Below are positions 16,167-24,232 of a stretch of 53,048 bases of DNA, piece by piece. The stretch comes from an uncultured Nostoc sp. (GTDB taxonomy: Bacteria; Cyanobacteriota; Cyanobacteriia; Cyanobacteriales; Nostocaceae), in assembly GCF_937863485.1 (NCBI RefSeq), contig NZ_CALMFY010000213.1:13590-66637 (forward strand), read 5' to 3'. The notes below the pieces were generated by a model, which worked only from the letters and a program-made list of their open reading frames with translations, was not told where the DNA came from and searched no databases. Position 1 is the first letter of the stretch. Each line of letters begins with the position of its first letter. The translations under genes and the position numbers were made by a program.

Positions 16167-17438
16167 ATGAATTTGTATTTGGGTATCGACTTCGGCACAT
16201 CTGGCGCCCGCGGTGTGGTAATTGACGAGGAAGCTTCTTATATCCAGGCACAGGTGCGATATCCCTTCCAGGATTCACCAGCCTCTGTTATGCCAAAAAT
16301 TTGGCAGCAAGCTTTATTTGTGCTGGTGGAACAAATACCTGACCAATTGCGGCGAAAAATTAAAGCGATCGCAATTAATGGTACTTCTTCTACCGTCTTG
16401 CTAGTCGATGCTGTTGGCAATCCAATAGATGCACCATTGTTGTATAACGATGCGCGGGGATCATTGGTGCTAGAGCATTTGAGGAGCATAGCACCCCCCA
16501 ATCATACCGTGTTGAGTGCCACCTCCAGCCTCGCCAAACTTTTGTGGATGAGGCAATTACCCTCTTTTAGCGAAGCTAGATATTTCCTGCATCAAGCAGA
16601 TTGGCTGGCGTTTCTCCTACATGGGTATTTAGGGATTAGCGATTACCACAATGCTTTAAAGCTGGGTTATGACGTAGAAGAGTTGAAATACCCAGAATGG
16701 TTAGAAAAGCTGCAAATACCGATACAGCTACCCAAAGTTTTAACTCCTGGGACTCCCATTGCAAAATTACGCCCTGAAATTGCCGATAAGTTCGGTTTGT
16801 GCCGTGATTGTCAGGTATGTGCAGGTACAACTGATAGTATTGCCGCTTTTCTCGCCAGTGGGGCAAAATTACCTGGTGAAGCCGTGACTTCCCTTGGTTC
16901 AACATTGGTACTAAAGTTATTAAGTCGTACCCGTGTAGAAGATGCCAGATATGGGATTTACAGCCATCGGTTGGGTGATTTGTGGCTGACTGGGGGTGCT
17001 TCTAATACTGGGGGTGCAGTACTTAAGCAATTTTTCACAAACGCTGAGTTAGAAAGCTTTAGCCGGGAGATTGATGCATCAAAAGCCAGTGAGTTAGATT
17101 ATTATCCATTATTGAAAGCAGGCGATCGCTTTCCGATTAATGATCCCAATCTACCCCCACGTTTGGAACCACGCCCAGATGATCCAGTGGAATTTTTGCA
17201 TGGGTTGTTAGAAAGCATTGCCCGCATAGAAGCGCGAGGGTATGAATTATTACAGCAAATGGGCGCAGACAAGTTGAGCCGTGTTTACACTGCTGGCGGT
17301 GGCGCGGCGAATGATATTTGGACTGCAATTAGGGCGCGTCATTTGCAGGTTCCTGTAGTAGCGTCAGTATATACAGAAGCAGCTTACGGAACGGCGCTGT
17401 TGACGATGGGAGGCGGAAGTAAGGGTAAAAAAGAGTAA
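16167..17438 (+). CDS. FGGY family sugar kinase (D-ribulose/xylulose kinase-like)
   Basis: 423 residues from the ATG at 16167, reading MNLYLGIDFGTSGARGVVID with the ATP phosphate loop DFGTSGAR; an upstream ATG at 16119 lies in TTTTGGATTT repeats. Further motifs are AINGTSSTVLLVD, LLYNDARG, CAGTTDSIAAFLASG, TSLGSTLVLK and the adenosine motif YTAGGGAAND. It is about 70 residues shorter than typical FGGY kinases, like the compact cyanobacterial/plant group (SePSK, Arabidopsis XK-1) reported to phosphorylate D-ribulose. The start lies directly behind a heptad repeat tract at about 16097-16135. Confidence 0.87.
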   Translation: MNLYLGIDFGTSGARGVVIDEEASYIQAQVRYPFQDSPASVMPKIWQQALFVLVEQIPDQLRRKIKAIAINGTSSTVLLVDAVGNPIDAPLLYNDARGSLVLEHLRSIAPPNHTVLSATSSLAKLLWMRQLPSFSEARYFLHQADWLAFLLHGYLGISDYHNALKLGYDVEELKYPEWLEKLQIPIQLPKVLTPGTPIAKLRPEIADKFGLCRDCQVCAGTTDSIAAFLASGAKLPGEAVTSLGSTLVLKLLSRTRVEDARYGIYSHRLGDLWLTGGASNTGGAVLKQFFTNAELESFSREIDASKASELDYYPLLKAGDRFPINDPNLPPRLEPRPDDPVEFLHGLLESIARIEARGYELLQQMGADKLSRVYTAGGGAANDIWTAIRARHLQVPVVASVYTEAAYGTALLTMGGGSKGKKE

Positions 17439-17601
17439 TTGTGTAACAATCTTTTCGTAGGTATTTCGGAAATCAGTATCTATCCCAGTGACAATCGACA
17501 TATCTAAGCCGATACTGGGATGATTAGATACCGGACTATAGGATTCCAGGTTCATTCTCTGGGCAGCTATTCGGGGATGGGTGCTTCGCCACAAGCGAAT
17601 G

Positions 17602-18840
17602 TCATCTATCCCCTTTACTAATTATCCGTGTGAGTTCTGAGGCGATTAAGAGAAAAAGGTTTTTTAAGAAGGTTTGACCTGCGCGATCAAGATTATCATC
17701 TAGGGAAAAGGTGAGGCTGTTGACTCTGATTTCGCCACTTTTAATATCTAGTGGCTGTGTCAAGTCTTTGGGGTATATCAAAAAGGCTTGCTTGCATTTT
17801 GTTGTGTTAGCGTAGCTGATCATCTGGTGAATATCTGTATTTTCTGCGAGTTCCGGGGTTTTATACTTTGTATCCAAAACCGCTATTGTTTTACCAGTAG
17901 CAGCATCACACAGTAATATATCTATACTGAAGTGCCGATTCTGACTAATTTCTATTGGATGTTGTTGTTTGATAAAATAGCCTTGTGGCGTGTTTTTCTG
18001 AAGCCATTCTGCAACAAAAAGTTCATATAAATGTGCCATATCGACGAGAAAGGGTAGGGTTTTGTGATTTCCCCTCTCATGACTAGGACTACTATTTTCT
18101 AAAAAGAATCGGCATAAATTATGTAATAGTTGATAGTCTGGATTGAGGCGATTATACTGTCTGGCGATACAATCTTCTGCGCTACAAGGTTGCAGCGTTA
18201 CTAATCCTTGTAAAGCGTGATAAGCTTTTCGTACTGTTGGTGATACTCTTTCTGAACATAAACTGCTACGACCAATGATATAAAGTGTCCATGCCAGGAT
18301 TTGATTTTCTTTAATATCAGCCGTATGTTCTTCGTAATCGCATTTAAGTTTAACATTCCACGGCTTTTGAATTATCTGTCGCACATCTAGCCTTCCCCGC
18401 ACATAAGAAAGCTGCTGTGTTTTAGGCAAGTAAGTACGATATAATCCTTTGCGGCACCGTTCTAAAACTTTATCGGCTAAGATATGAGCCAGATTATTAT
18501 AAAAATTCTCTAGAGATTTACAATCCATCAGCCCTTCGAGAAAGCGAAACCCTTTTAAATTGTAGGCATATTCCAGCATTCCGAAGAGGTTTTGGATAGG
18601 CACTTTCGGATTTATTTTTAGATGCAATTCAGGAGTTACAGGAATGTAACCTACCCATCCTTTAGCTTTGAGTTTCCAATGTTGTCTCGTTGTATAGGTA
18701 GGAAATTCTATATCTACTTGTGTTTTGTATTTCTCGTATAACTCAACCCCGGCTGGATAGGGTATTTCACCACACTGAAATGATTTACTTTCGTATTCTG
18801 TAATGTCAATAATTATTGGTTGTGCTGGGTTTATATCCAT
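17602..18840 (-). CDS. mcrC: McrC-like component of a McrBC-type modification-dependent restriction system
   Basis: 412 residues. The N-terminal part resembles McrC (GWVGYIPVTPELHLKINPKV, then FGMLEYAYNLKGF) and the C-terminal part carries a PD-(D/E)XK nuclease core: SIDILLCD about residues 303-310 and VLDTKYK about 320-326, preceded by LYELFVAEWL. In E. coli, McrC supplies the endonuclease and stimulates the GTPase of McrB. The ATG overlaps the end of mcrB by 10 bp, indicating translational coupling. No methyltransferase is nearby, as expected for a Type IV system. Confidence 0.9.
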   Translation of the reverse strand: MDINPAQPIIIDITEYESKSFQCGEIPYPAGVELYEKYKTQVDIEFPTYTTRQHWKLKAKGWVGYIPVTPELHLKINPKVPIQNLFGMLEYAYNLKGFRFLEGLMDCKSLENFYNNLAHILADKVLERCRKGLYRTYLPKTQQLSYVRGRLDVRQIIQKPWNVKLKCDYEEHTADIKENQILAWTLYIIGRSSLCSERVSPTVRKAYHALQGLVTLQPCSAEDCIARQYNRLNPDYQLLHNLCRFFLENSSPSHERGNHKTLPFLVDMAHLYELFVAEWLQKNTPQGYFIKQQHPIEISQNRHFSIDILLCDAATGKTIAVLDTKYKTPELAENTDIHQMISYANTTKCKQAFLIYPKDLTQPLDIKSGEIRVNSLTFSLDDNLDRAGQTFLKNLFLLIASELTRIISKGDR

Positions 18841-20438
18841 AGTTTATTTTTAATTTTATTCCAGCGGAACTGATCTACTTTTTCTAGCTGGTTAAAAAAG
18901 TATTCTTCTAAATATGGCTCAATTTCCATGCGCCATATATCTTCTATATCTTCACGTAGGTTGTCTGTTAAAAAGAATGAAATACCAATTTCGTAGTTTT
19001 TATCTGCGATCGCCTGATTTAATTGCTGTAAAATGTTAATTAATCCCTCTACTGCAAAACCTCTTTTTCGGTGATAACTTCGCAGCACATCATAGTTTGG
19101 GCGAAGTTCAATAAATGCAAAGCGGCGGCGTAGCGCATGATCTATATTGGCAATAGACCTATCTGCTGTATTCATTGTCCCAATAATGCGGACATTTTTT
19201 GGGATACGAAAGTTGTTACCGCCAGCTAATGGAATTTCTCTATCTCGATACTCAAGCAAATACATTAATTCACCAAAAACTTGTGCGAGATTAGCGCGGT
19301 TTATTTCATCAATGATCAAAACACAAGTTCCTTGATGATCCTCTGCTTCTTTGCAGAATTTTAGAAAACTGCCTGGAAGCAAAGGGTATGTTAATTGTCC
19401 ATCTTGGCTTTGAGGACGTATACCTTGAATAAAATCCTCATAAGAGTATGCGGGATGAAATTGCACCAATTCTGAGAAGCCATCACTACCACCTATTAAA
19501 TGTTTTGCAAGGTGTTCAGCAATAAAGGTTTTTCCTGTTCCAGGAGAACCATATAAGATTATTTGCTTTTTGCGATTAATTGTACGTTTCCAGCGTTCTA
19601 ACTCTGTTTCATTAAACCCAGTTTCCTCATAAATTCGCTTAATAGAATGCTTAGGTTTTAATTTATATGAAGAGAAAAACCTGAATACTTGATTAGCAGC
19701 ATCCATAACTTGTTGTGATTGCTCAAAATCATCAAAATGACCAGAATTATCAAAACTTATAAAATCTGTGTCTGATAGGTATATTTTATCCATATTTTCT
19801 TGATTTTCAAATATTTCTATAATTGCGACTTCATATTTTAAAAATTGGTTATCTTCATAAAAATCTTCATGTTTCTCAGATGATTTAATTATTTTTTCCA
19901 CTAATATAGTTTCACTAATTAGTTCAGCATCTGTTCTTTGGAAATCATATTCTTCTTCAAATTGTTGATCTTTAATTCCCTGTCCTGCTTTAAATAACAT
20001 TGAATTACTGTCAAGATTGTCTATTAGTAATTGTATAATTTCCTGTAAAGCAATATCTATAGAATATAAAAGTAAGCTATCTAATTTTGAGTTTGGCACT
20101 AGGGGTAAAGCTAAACTATCTACACATTCGATTATGTATTGGAGAGAAGCATCAGCCATTCTAATAGCTCTAATCCACTTGCTCATGTAATAATAAACAT
20201 AGTATTGCCAATCATCCTCGTTTAATAATTCTAGGTAAAAACTTACAAGAGCAACAAAGCGTATGATCACTTGCAAAAATTCAGGTTTATTAGAATAAGT
20301 TGTAAGTCCAGCTTGGATTATTATTTCCCATGCTTGCCAAATCAGTTCTAATGCTTCCCATTCCTGCTTTGATCCTACAGTTGCAATTCGGGAAGCGTAA
20401 GCTACATCACCCCAAGTAAGAATATTTTTTTGATTCAT
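18831..20438 (-). CDS. mcrB: McrB-like AAA+ GTPase with an unrecognised N-terminal domain
   Basis: 535 residues. The C-terminal AAA+ domain is clear: GSPGTGKT (about 294-301), CVLIIDEINRANLAQVFGEL as Walker B, and IIGTMNTADRSIANIDHALR with RRRFAFIEL, the McrB-specific signature. McrB rings translocate DNA with GTP and activate McrC. Residues 1 to about 265 are mostly helical and acidic (QYYVYYYMSKWIRAIRMAD, EEEYDFQRTDAELI) and do not look like the known McrB N-terminal DNA readers. What base modification it reads, if any, is unknown. It is first in a two-gene operon with mcrC; the region is AT-rich compared with flanking genes, as often seen in defence islands. Confidence 0.88.
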   Translation of the reverse strand: MNQKNILTWGDVAYASRIATVGSKQEWEALELIWQAWEIIIQAGLTTYSNKPEFLQVIIRFVALVSFYLELLNEDDWQYYVYYYMSKWIRAIRMADASLQYIIECVDSLALPLVPNSKLDSLLLYSIDIALQEIIQLLIDNLDSNSMLFKAGQGIKDQQFEEEYDFQRTDAELISETILVEKIIKSSEKHEDFYEDNQFLKYEVAIIEIFENQENMDKIYLSDTDFISFDNSGHFDDFEQSQQVMDAANQVFRFFSSYKLKPKHSIKRIYEETGFNETELERWKRTINRKKQIILYGSPGTGKTFIAEHLAKHLIGGSDGFSELVQFHPAYSYEDFIQGIRPQSQDGQLTYPLLPGSFLKFCKEAEDHQGTCVLIIDEINRANLAQVFGELMYLLEYRDREIPLAGGNNFRIPKNVRIIGTMNTADRSIANIDHALRRRFAFIELRPNYDVLRSYHRKRGFAVEGLINILQQLNQAIADKNYEIGISFFLTDNLREDIEDIWRMEIEPYLEEYFFNQLEKVDQFRWNKIKNKLWI

Positions 20439-20650
20439 ATCACAGACGATCTAAATAGCCCAATTCCTTACTTTATAAAATTTAATACTTAGTTATTCAG
20501 TATTAAGGCGATCGCAATAAACTTCACTGGGGATATTAAACGATCGCAGTCATGGCAGAAAAACGCCAAATTGTGGGTTTAAAGTAACCGGATACTGCGG
20601 CGCTACAGTGTAGAAGCTAATGACAGCAAGCGTAACACGGAGATAAAAAA

Positions 20651-21391
20651 GTGCAAATCACTAAGCGCAATGTTGAATTAAGAGTAGATGGCAGCTTAAT
20701 GCGTGTTTATGTAGCGGCTCCCAAAGCAGCAGGAAAATACCCTGGTATTGTCTTCTACAGTGATATTTATCAGTTAGGTGATCCAATGATTCGTCTAGCT
20801 AACTACTTAGCAGGATACGGCTATGTAGTAGCAGCCCCAGAAATTTTTCACCGAATTGAGCCAGTTGGCTTAGTAATTGAGCCAGACGATCTTGGACGGA
20901 TGCGGGGTAATGACGATGCACGTCGAACCTCTGTAGCTGATTATGATGCCGATTGCCTTGCGGTGATTGAATTTCTGAAAGCAGAGAGTGCGGTTTCTCC
21001 AAATCAAATAGGCACTTTCGGCTTTTGTATTGGTGGACATTTAGCTTTCCGCGCCGCATTTCAAAGCGAAATTCGGGCTTGTGTCTGCTGTTACCCTACT
21101 GGTATTCCCAGTGGCAAACTAGGTAAAGAGGTAGCCGATACAATCCAGAGAGTAAGTGAAATCAAAGGCGAGATGCTAATGGTATTTGGTACTCTTGACC
21201 CTCATATACCAGATAGCGATCGTCAAACCATAATAAAAGCAATTGAGAATGCTAACATACCTCACCAAGTTTTCTTGTATGAAGCAGAACATACATTCAT
21301 GCGCGACGACGGTTATCGTTATGATTCTAGTGCTACCACCGCAGCTTGGTCTGAAATAATAACTTTCTTGGGGCGCATATTTGCAAACTGA
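20651..21391 (+). CDS. Dienelactone hydrolase family protein
   Basis: 246 residues with a GTG start at 20651 and GGAG about 10 bp upstream. An alpha/beta hydrolase fold of the dienelactone hydrolase group: YPGIVFYSDIYQLGDPMIRL, nucleophile Cys in GTFGFCIGGHLAF, acid Asp in VFGTLDPHIPDSD and the His in YEAEHTFMRDD, which complete a Cys-Asp-His triad. Substrates in cyanobacteria are unknown; hydrolysis of lactones or esters is the family role. It appears monocistronic, convergent with the kinase at 21435. Confidence 0.9.
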   Translation: MQITKRNVELRVDGSLMRVYVAAPKAAGKYPGIVFYSDIYQLGDPMIRLANYLAGYGYVVAAPEIFHRIEPVGLVIEPDDLGRMRGNDDARRTSVADYDADCLAVIEFLKAESAVSPNQIGTFGFCIGGHLAFRAAFQSEIRACVCCYPTGIPSGKLGKEVADTIQRVSEIKGEMLMVFGTLDPHIPDSDRQTIIKAIENANIPHQVFLYEAEHTFMRDDGYRYDSSATTAAWSEIITFLGRIFAN

Positions 21392-21434
21392 AAACTCCTA
21401 TTATTGCTTTCTTTGCTTAACAGTTAGTAGCCCG

Positions 21435-22394
21435 TCAAATTTGAGTTGTCTGCAACGCTAACAAACCAGCACCATAAGCAAGTTCATACCTCGGAAAAAT
21501 CACCTTTACTTCAGGAAACTTCTTAACAATTGATGCTGCAAATCTTTCATGGATCTTGCATTTCCCCCGCCACACACTTCCTGTTGTAACTACTTCTAAA
21601 ACTGAGTCAGCACTAAAAATTGCATCAATTACTGTAGATGTAGCTTTTACTAACTCTTTTACAGCATCATCAATGATGATATTCGCTACTATATCACCTG
21701 ACGCTGCTGCAAAATCTACAATTGGTGCTAAAGCAGCTATCTGTTTGACTCCCCATTCTCGGCGATATATTACTTCTATTAAATCTTCTATACTTTCTAA
21801 ATCAAGATACTGTTTGAAACCTTCTATCAAACTCGTTGACATCTCACGTCCATCAGCAGATTTTAATGCTGCGTTCATACCAGCGATCGCAATTTTATAG
21901 GCGCTACCTTCATCTCCTAAAATGTACCCCCAGCCTCCGACTCGCTTAGTATGTCCCTGATGATTTCGCCCAAAAACTATCGAACCAGTACCTGCTGCAA
22001 CCACAACTCCTACTGGCTGACCAATTCCACCGACTAAAGCAATTAAAGCATCGTTACAAATTACAATATTCGCTGGCTGTAATGCCCAAGTAATAGGCAG
22101 AGATTTATTATTCTGCAACTCTTGCACTAAACCTTTTACTACTTTGATATCTGCTGCACGACCTACACCTGCTAAACCCAGGCATATCGCATTAATCTTC
22201 AGGGTATTTGTAATTATTGTTGTCTCAACTGCATTCTGAATTGCAGATTGAATAGATTGTAAAGTTGCTTCGATACCTATACTCTGATAATTAGATGGGC
22301 CTGCTTCACCACGACCTAGCACTTGACGCAAATCATCCATCAAGACACAAACAGTCTTGCTACCGCCGCCATCTATTCCCAAAACATAACTCAT
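21435..22394 (-). CDS. BadF/BadG-type ATPase, N-acetylglucosamine kinase-like
   Basis: 319 residues with an actin/hexokinase-fold ATPase pattern: YVLGIDGGGSKTVCVLMDD (phosphate 1), VVVAAGTGSIVFGRN (phosphate 2), GGWGYILGDEGSAYKIA and a late TTGSVWRG. This combination is typical of eukaryotic-like GlcNAc kinases in the BadF/BadG family. It follows an AmpG-like permease gene by 14 bp, so import and phosphorylation of amino sugars or muropeptides is likely. The activity (GlcNAc, glucosamine or MurNAc) is not readable from sequence. Confidence 0.83.
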   Translation of the reverse strand: MSYVLGIDGGGSKTVCVLMDDLRQVLGRGEAGPSNYQSIGIEATLQSIQSAIQNAVETTIITNTLKINAICLGLAGVGRAADIKVVKGLVQELQNNKSLPITWALQPANIVICNDALIALVGGIGQPVGVVVAAGTGSIVFGRNHQGHTKRVGGWGYILGDEGSAYKIAIAGMNAALKSADGREMSTSLIEGFKQYLDLESIEDLIEVIYRREWGVKQIAALAPIVDFAAASGDIVANIIIDDAVKELVKATSTVIDAIFSADSVLEVVTTGSVWRGKCKIHERFAASIVKKFPEVKVIFPRYELAYGAGLLALQTTQI

Positions 22395-22408
22395 GATCTG
22401 TAATAATG

Positions 22409-23677
22409 TTAATTATTCTGACGCTTCGGTTCTGATTTTAAAGGTATAAAAAAGAGAGCAATCATTCCAGGAATCGTCAGCAAACATACTAAGATAAAAA
22501 ATAATGGATAGCCAAATGCTTTTTGCAAATAACCGCTAATTAAGCCTGGTAGCATCATTCCTAAAGCCATGATGCCAGTGGAAATAGCAAAATGAGAAGT
22601 TTTATATTCGCCTTGGCAAATATACATTAAATAAACACTAAAAGCGGTAAATCCAAACCCATACCCAAATTGCTCTAAAGAAACCAAGGGATACACTAAT
22701 GTTAGCGAAGGTTTGGTGTAAGCCATATATACATAAAATATATCAGGTAAATTCAAAGCTAAAGCCATAGGAAACAGACACTTTTTTAATCCATATTTAG
22801 AAATGAACAAACCTCCTAAAATTCCTCCACAAATCAGGGATATTACCCCAAATGTCCCGTAGACTAACCCGACATCTGATGTTGATAGCCCTAAGCCCCC
22901 TACGTCTGGTTTGTCCAATAAAAATAAAGAGGCTATCTTAACAAGCATTGCTTCGCCAAATCTGTAGAGTAAGATAAATGCTAAAATGGCTATAATCTTC
23001 TCTTGAGCAAAATATGAGCTAATGATTGACCAAAAGGGTATATTTTCCCTAGCTTGTATTTGTTGCCAATTATCTGATTCAGGTGAGGGTAAAATTAGAC
23101 GATGGAAAATAAACACGATTGCTAAAATTAAAGCTGAGAAGCCAATAGCTATTGTCCAGCTTAAAGGAATGTTATTGAGAGATACTTCAAGCTGACCTGC
23201 TAAAACTACTAATATTCCAGAGCCAAAGATTACAGCAAGTCTATAAAACAGTGAGCGAATACCGACAAAGAAGGCTTGTTGTTCAGGAGATAAAGCCAGC
23301 AGATAGAAGCCATCTGTAGCAATATCATAAGTTGCAGAAATAAATGCTCCTATTGTTAATGTTGCGAGGGAGATGAAAAAGAAATTTGGCAGTTGTAAGG
23401 AGAAGGCTATCAAACCCAAGCAGCAGAACATGGCAAATTGGGTGTAAAGTATCCATTTGCGTTTGGTAGAGTAAATATCGACAATTGGGCCCCAAAACAT
23501 TTTGATGACCCAAGGTAGATAGAGAAAACTTGTCCACAAGGTGATTTGAGTATTATCTATTCCGAGTTTTTTGTAAAAGATTACGGAAACTGTGTTGATG
23601 ATGACGTAAGGGATGCCGGAGGCAAAGTAGAGGGTGGGTATGTATGTCCAAGGGGAAGGAGATATGGTTTGTTTCAT
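22409..23677 (-). CDS. AmpG-like MFS permease
   Basis: 422 residues with about 12 hydrophobic segments. The start YIPTLYFASGIPYVIINTVS and the motif WVIKMFWGPIVDIYSTKRKW are those of the AmpG/PAT branch of the major facilitator superfamily, which moves anhydromuropeptides or similar compounds across the inner membrane. DIATDGFYLLALSPEQQAFF in helix 4-5 is also typical. It is the first gene of a two-gene operon with the GlcNAc-kinase-like gene, suggesting cell-wall sugar recycling. The kinase pairing is the best argument for that role. Confidence 0.83.
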   Translation of the reverse strand: MKQTISPSPWTYIPTLYFASGIPYVIINTVSVIFYKKLGIDNTQITLWTSFLYLPWVIKMFWGPIVDIYSTKRKWILYTQFAMFCCLGLIAFSLQLPNFFFISLATLTIGAFISATYDIATDGFYLLALSPEQQAFFVGIRSLFYRLAVIFGSGILVVLAGQLEVSLNNIPLSWTIAIGFSALILAIVFIFHRLILPSPESDNWQQIQARENIPFWSIISSYFAQEKIIAILAFILLYRFGEAMLVKIASLFLLDKPDVGGLGLSTSDVGLVYGTFGVISLICGGILGGLFISKYGLKKCLFPMALALNLPDIFYVYMAYTKPSLTLVYPLVSLEQFGYGFGFTAFSVYLMYICQGEYKTSHFAISTGIMALGMMLPGLISGYLQKAFGYPLFFILVCLLTIPGMIALFFIPLKSEPKRQNN

Positions 23678-23691
23678 GGATTTTGGTTAAC

Positions 23692-23725
23692 GAACCGCAA
23701 AGGACGCAAAGAGCGCAAAGAAGAT
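23692..23725 (+). repeat. Left arm of inverted repeat bracketing the GxxExxY gene
   Basis: Begins ACGAACCGCAAAGGACGC and continues with two more GCAAAG units. It ends at the last base of the GxxExxY gene. An inverted near-identical copy is at 24129-24164; further copies of the core are in the elements at 12631 and 39267 and at 34662. Confidence 0.75.
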
Positions 23726-24114
23726 TAAGAAGAAAGTATGATGCGTTTGATGCCGTCTTTGAGGAGAGGGACGTTAAAGTTGATGAGAAGGGCTAGAGGG
23801 TAATGAGTCATTTTAAGGTAGGAGAGGACTTGGGCTTCGTGAATGGGGGTTAAATTTTGGACAGCTTTCAATTCAACAATTAGAGAGTCTCCAACCAAAA
23901 AATCTAATTTTCCCTCGCCTACTGGACGACCTTTGTAGTGTACTTTTACTGGATGCTCAAACTTATGAGGTATCTCGCGCATCAGAAATTCTTCTCTGAG
24001 CGCCTTGTGATAAACCTCCTCTAAAAACCCCGCTCCTAATACCTGATGTACCTCAATCGCTGCCCCAATCACCCTATAAGCTAGGTTTTCTATCTGACCA
24101 CTTGGTTGCCTCAT
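23725..24114 (-). CDS. GxxExxY protein (PD-(D/E)XK-like)
   Basis: 129 residues with the signature GAGFLEEVYHKAL that gives the family its name, then EHPVKVHYKG, KLDFLVGDSLIVELKAV and EAQVLSYLKM. The D-x-x and E-x-K residues in LDFLVGDSLIVELKA fit a PD-(D/E)XK nuclease core, with Gln/Tyr in AQVLSYLK as the last element. Nuclease activity has not been shown for the family as far as I know. The gene is framed by 34-bp inverted repeats that begin essentially at its stop codon and 15 bp before its start, giving a cassette of about 473 bp. This suggests mobility or a functional link to the repeat. Confidence 0.9.
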   Translation of the reverse strand: MRQPSGQIENLAYRVIGAAIEVHQVLGAGFLEEVYHKALREEFLMREIPHKFEHPVKVHYKGRPVGEGKLDFLVGDSLIVELKAVQNLTPIHEAQVLSYLKMTHYPLALLINFNVPLLKDGIKRIILSS

Positions 24115-24128
24115 CTTACCTTCCTCCT

Positions 24129-24164
24129 CTTCCTTTGCGTCCTTTGCGTCCTTTGCGGTTCGTT
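24129..24164 (-). repeat. Right arm of inverted repeat bracketing the GxxExxY gene
   Basis: The reverse complement reads ACGAACCGCAAAGGACGC followed by two further GCAAAG units, matching the arm at 23692-23725 with about two differences plus a one-base length change. It lies between the GxxExxY start and the valS leader. Confidence 0.75.
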
Positions 24165-24232
24165 TCCATATAAACCCTCTCCAACCCTATGGCAAAATTT
24201 ATTAAAGTCCTTCCATACCTAGTTTTCCCCGC

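Noticed and set aside
17364..17594. Minus-strand frame between the sugar kinase and mcrC
   Set aside because: It overlaps the kinase 3' end, has no ribosome site and no protein-like pattern. An ATCCCAGT/ACTGGGAT pair (17482, 17514) there may be a terminator but is too loose to call.
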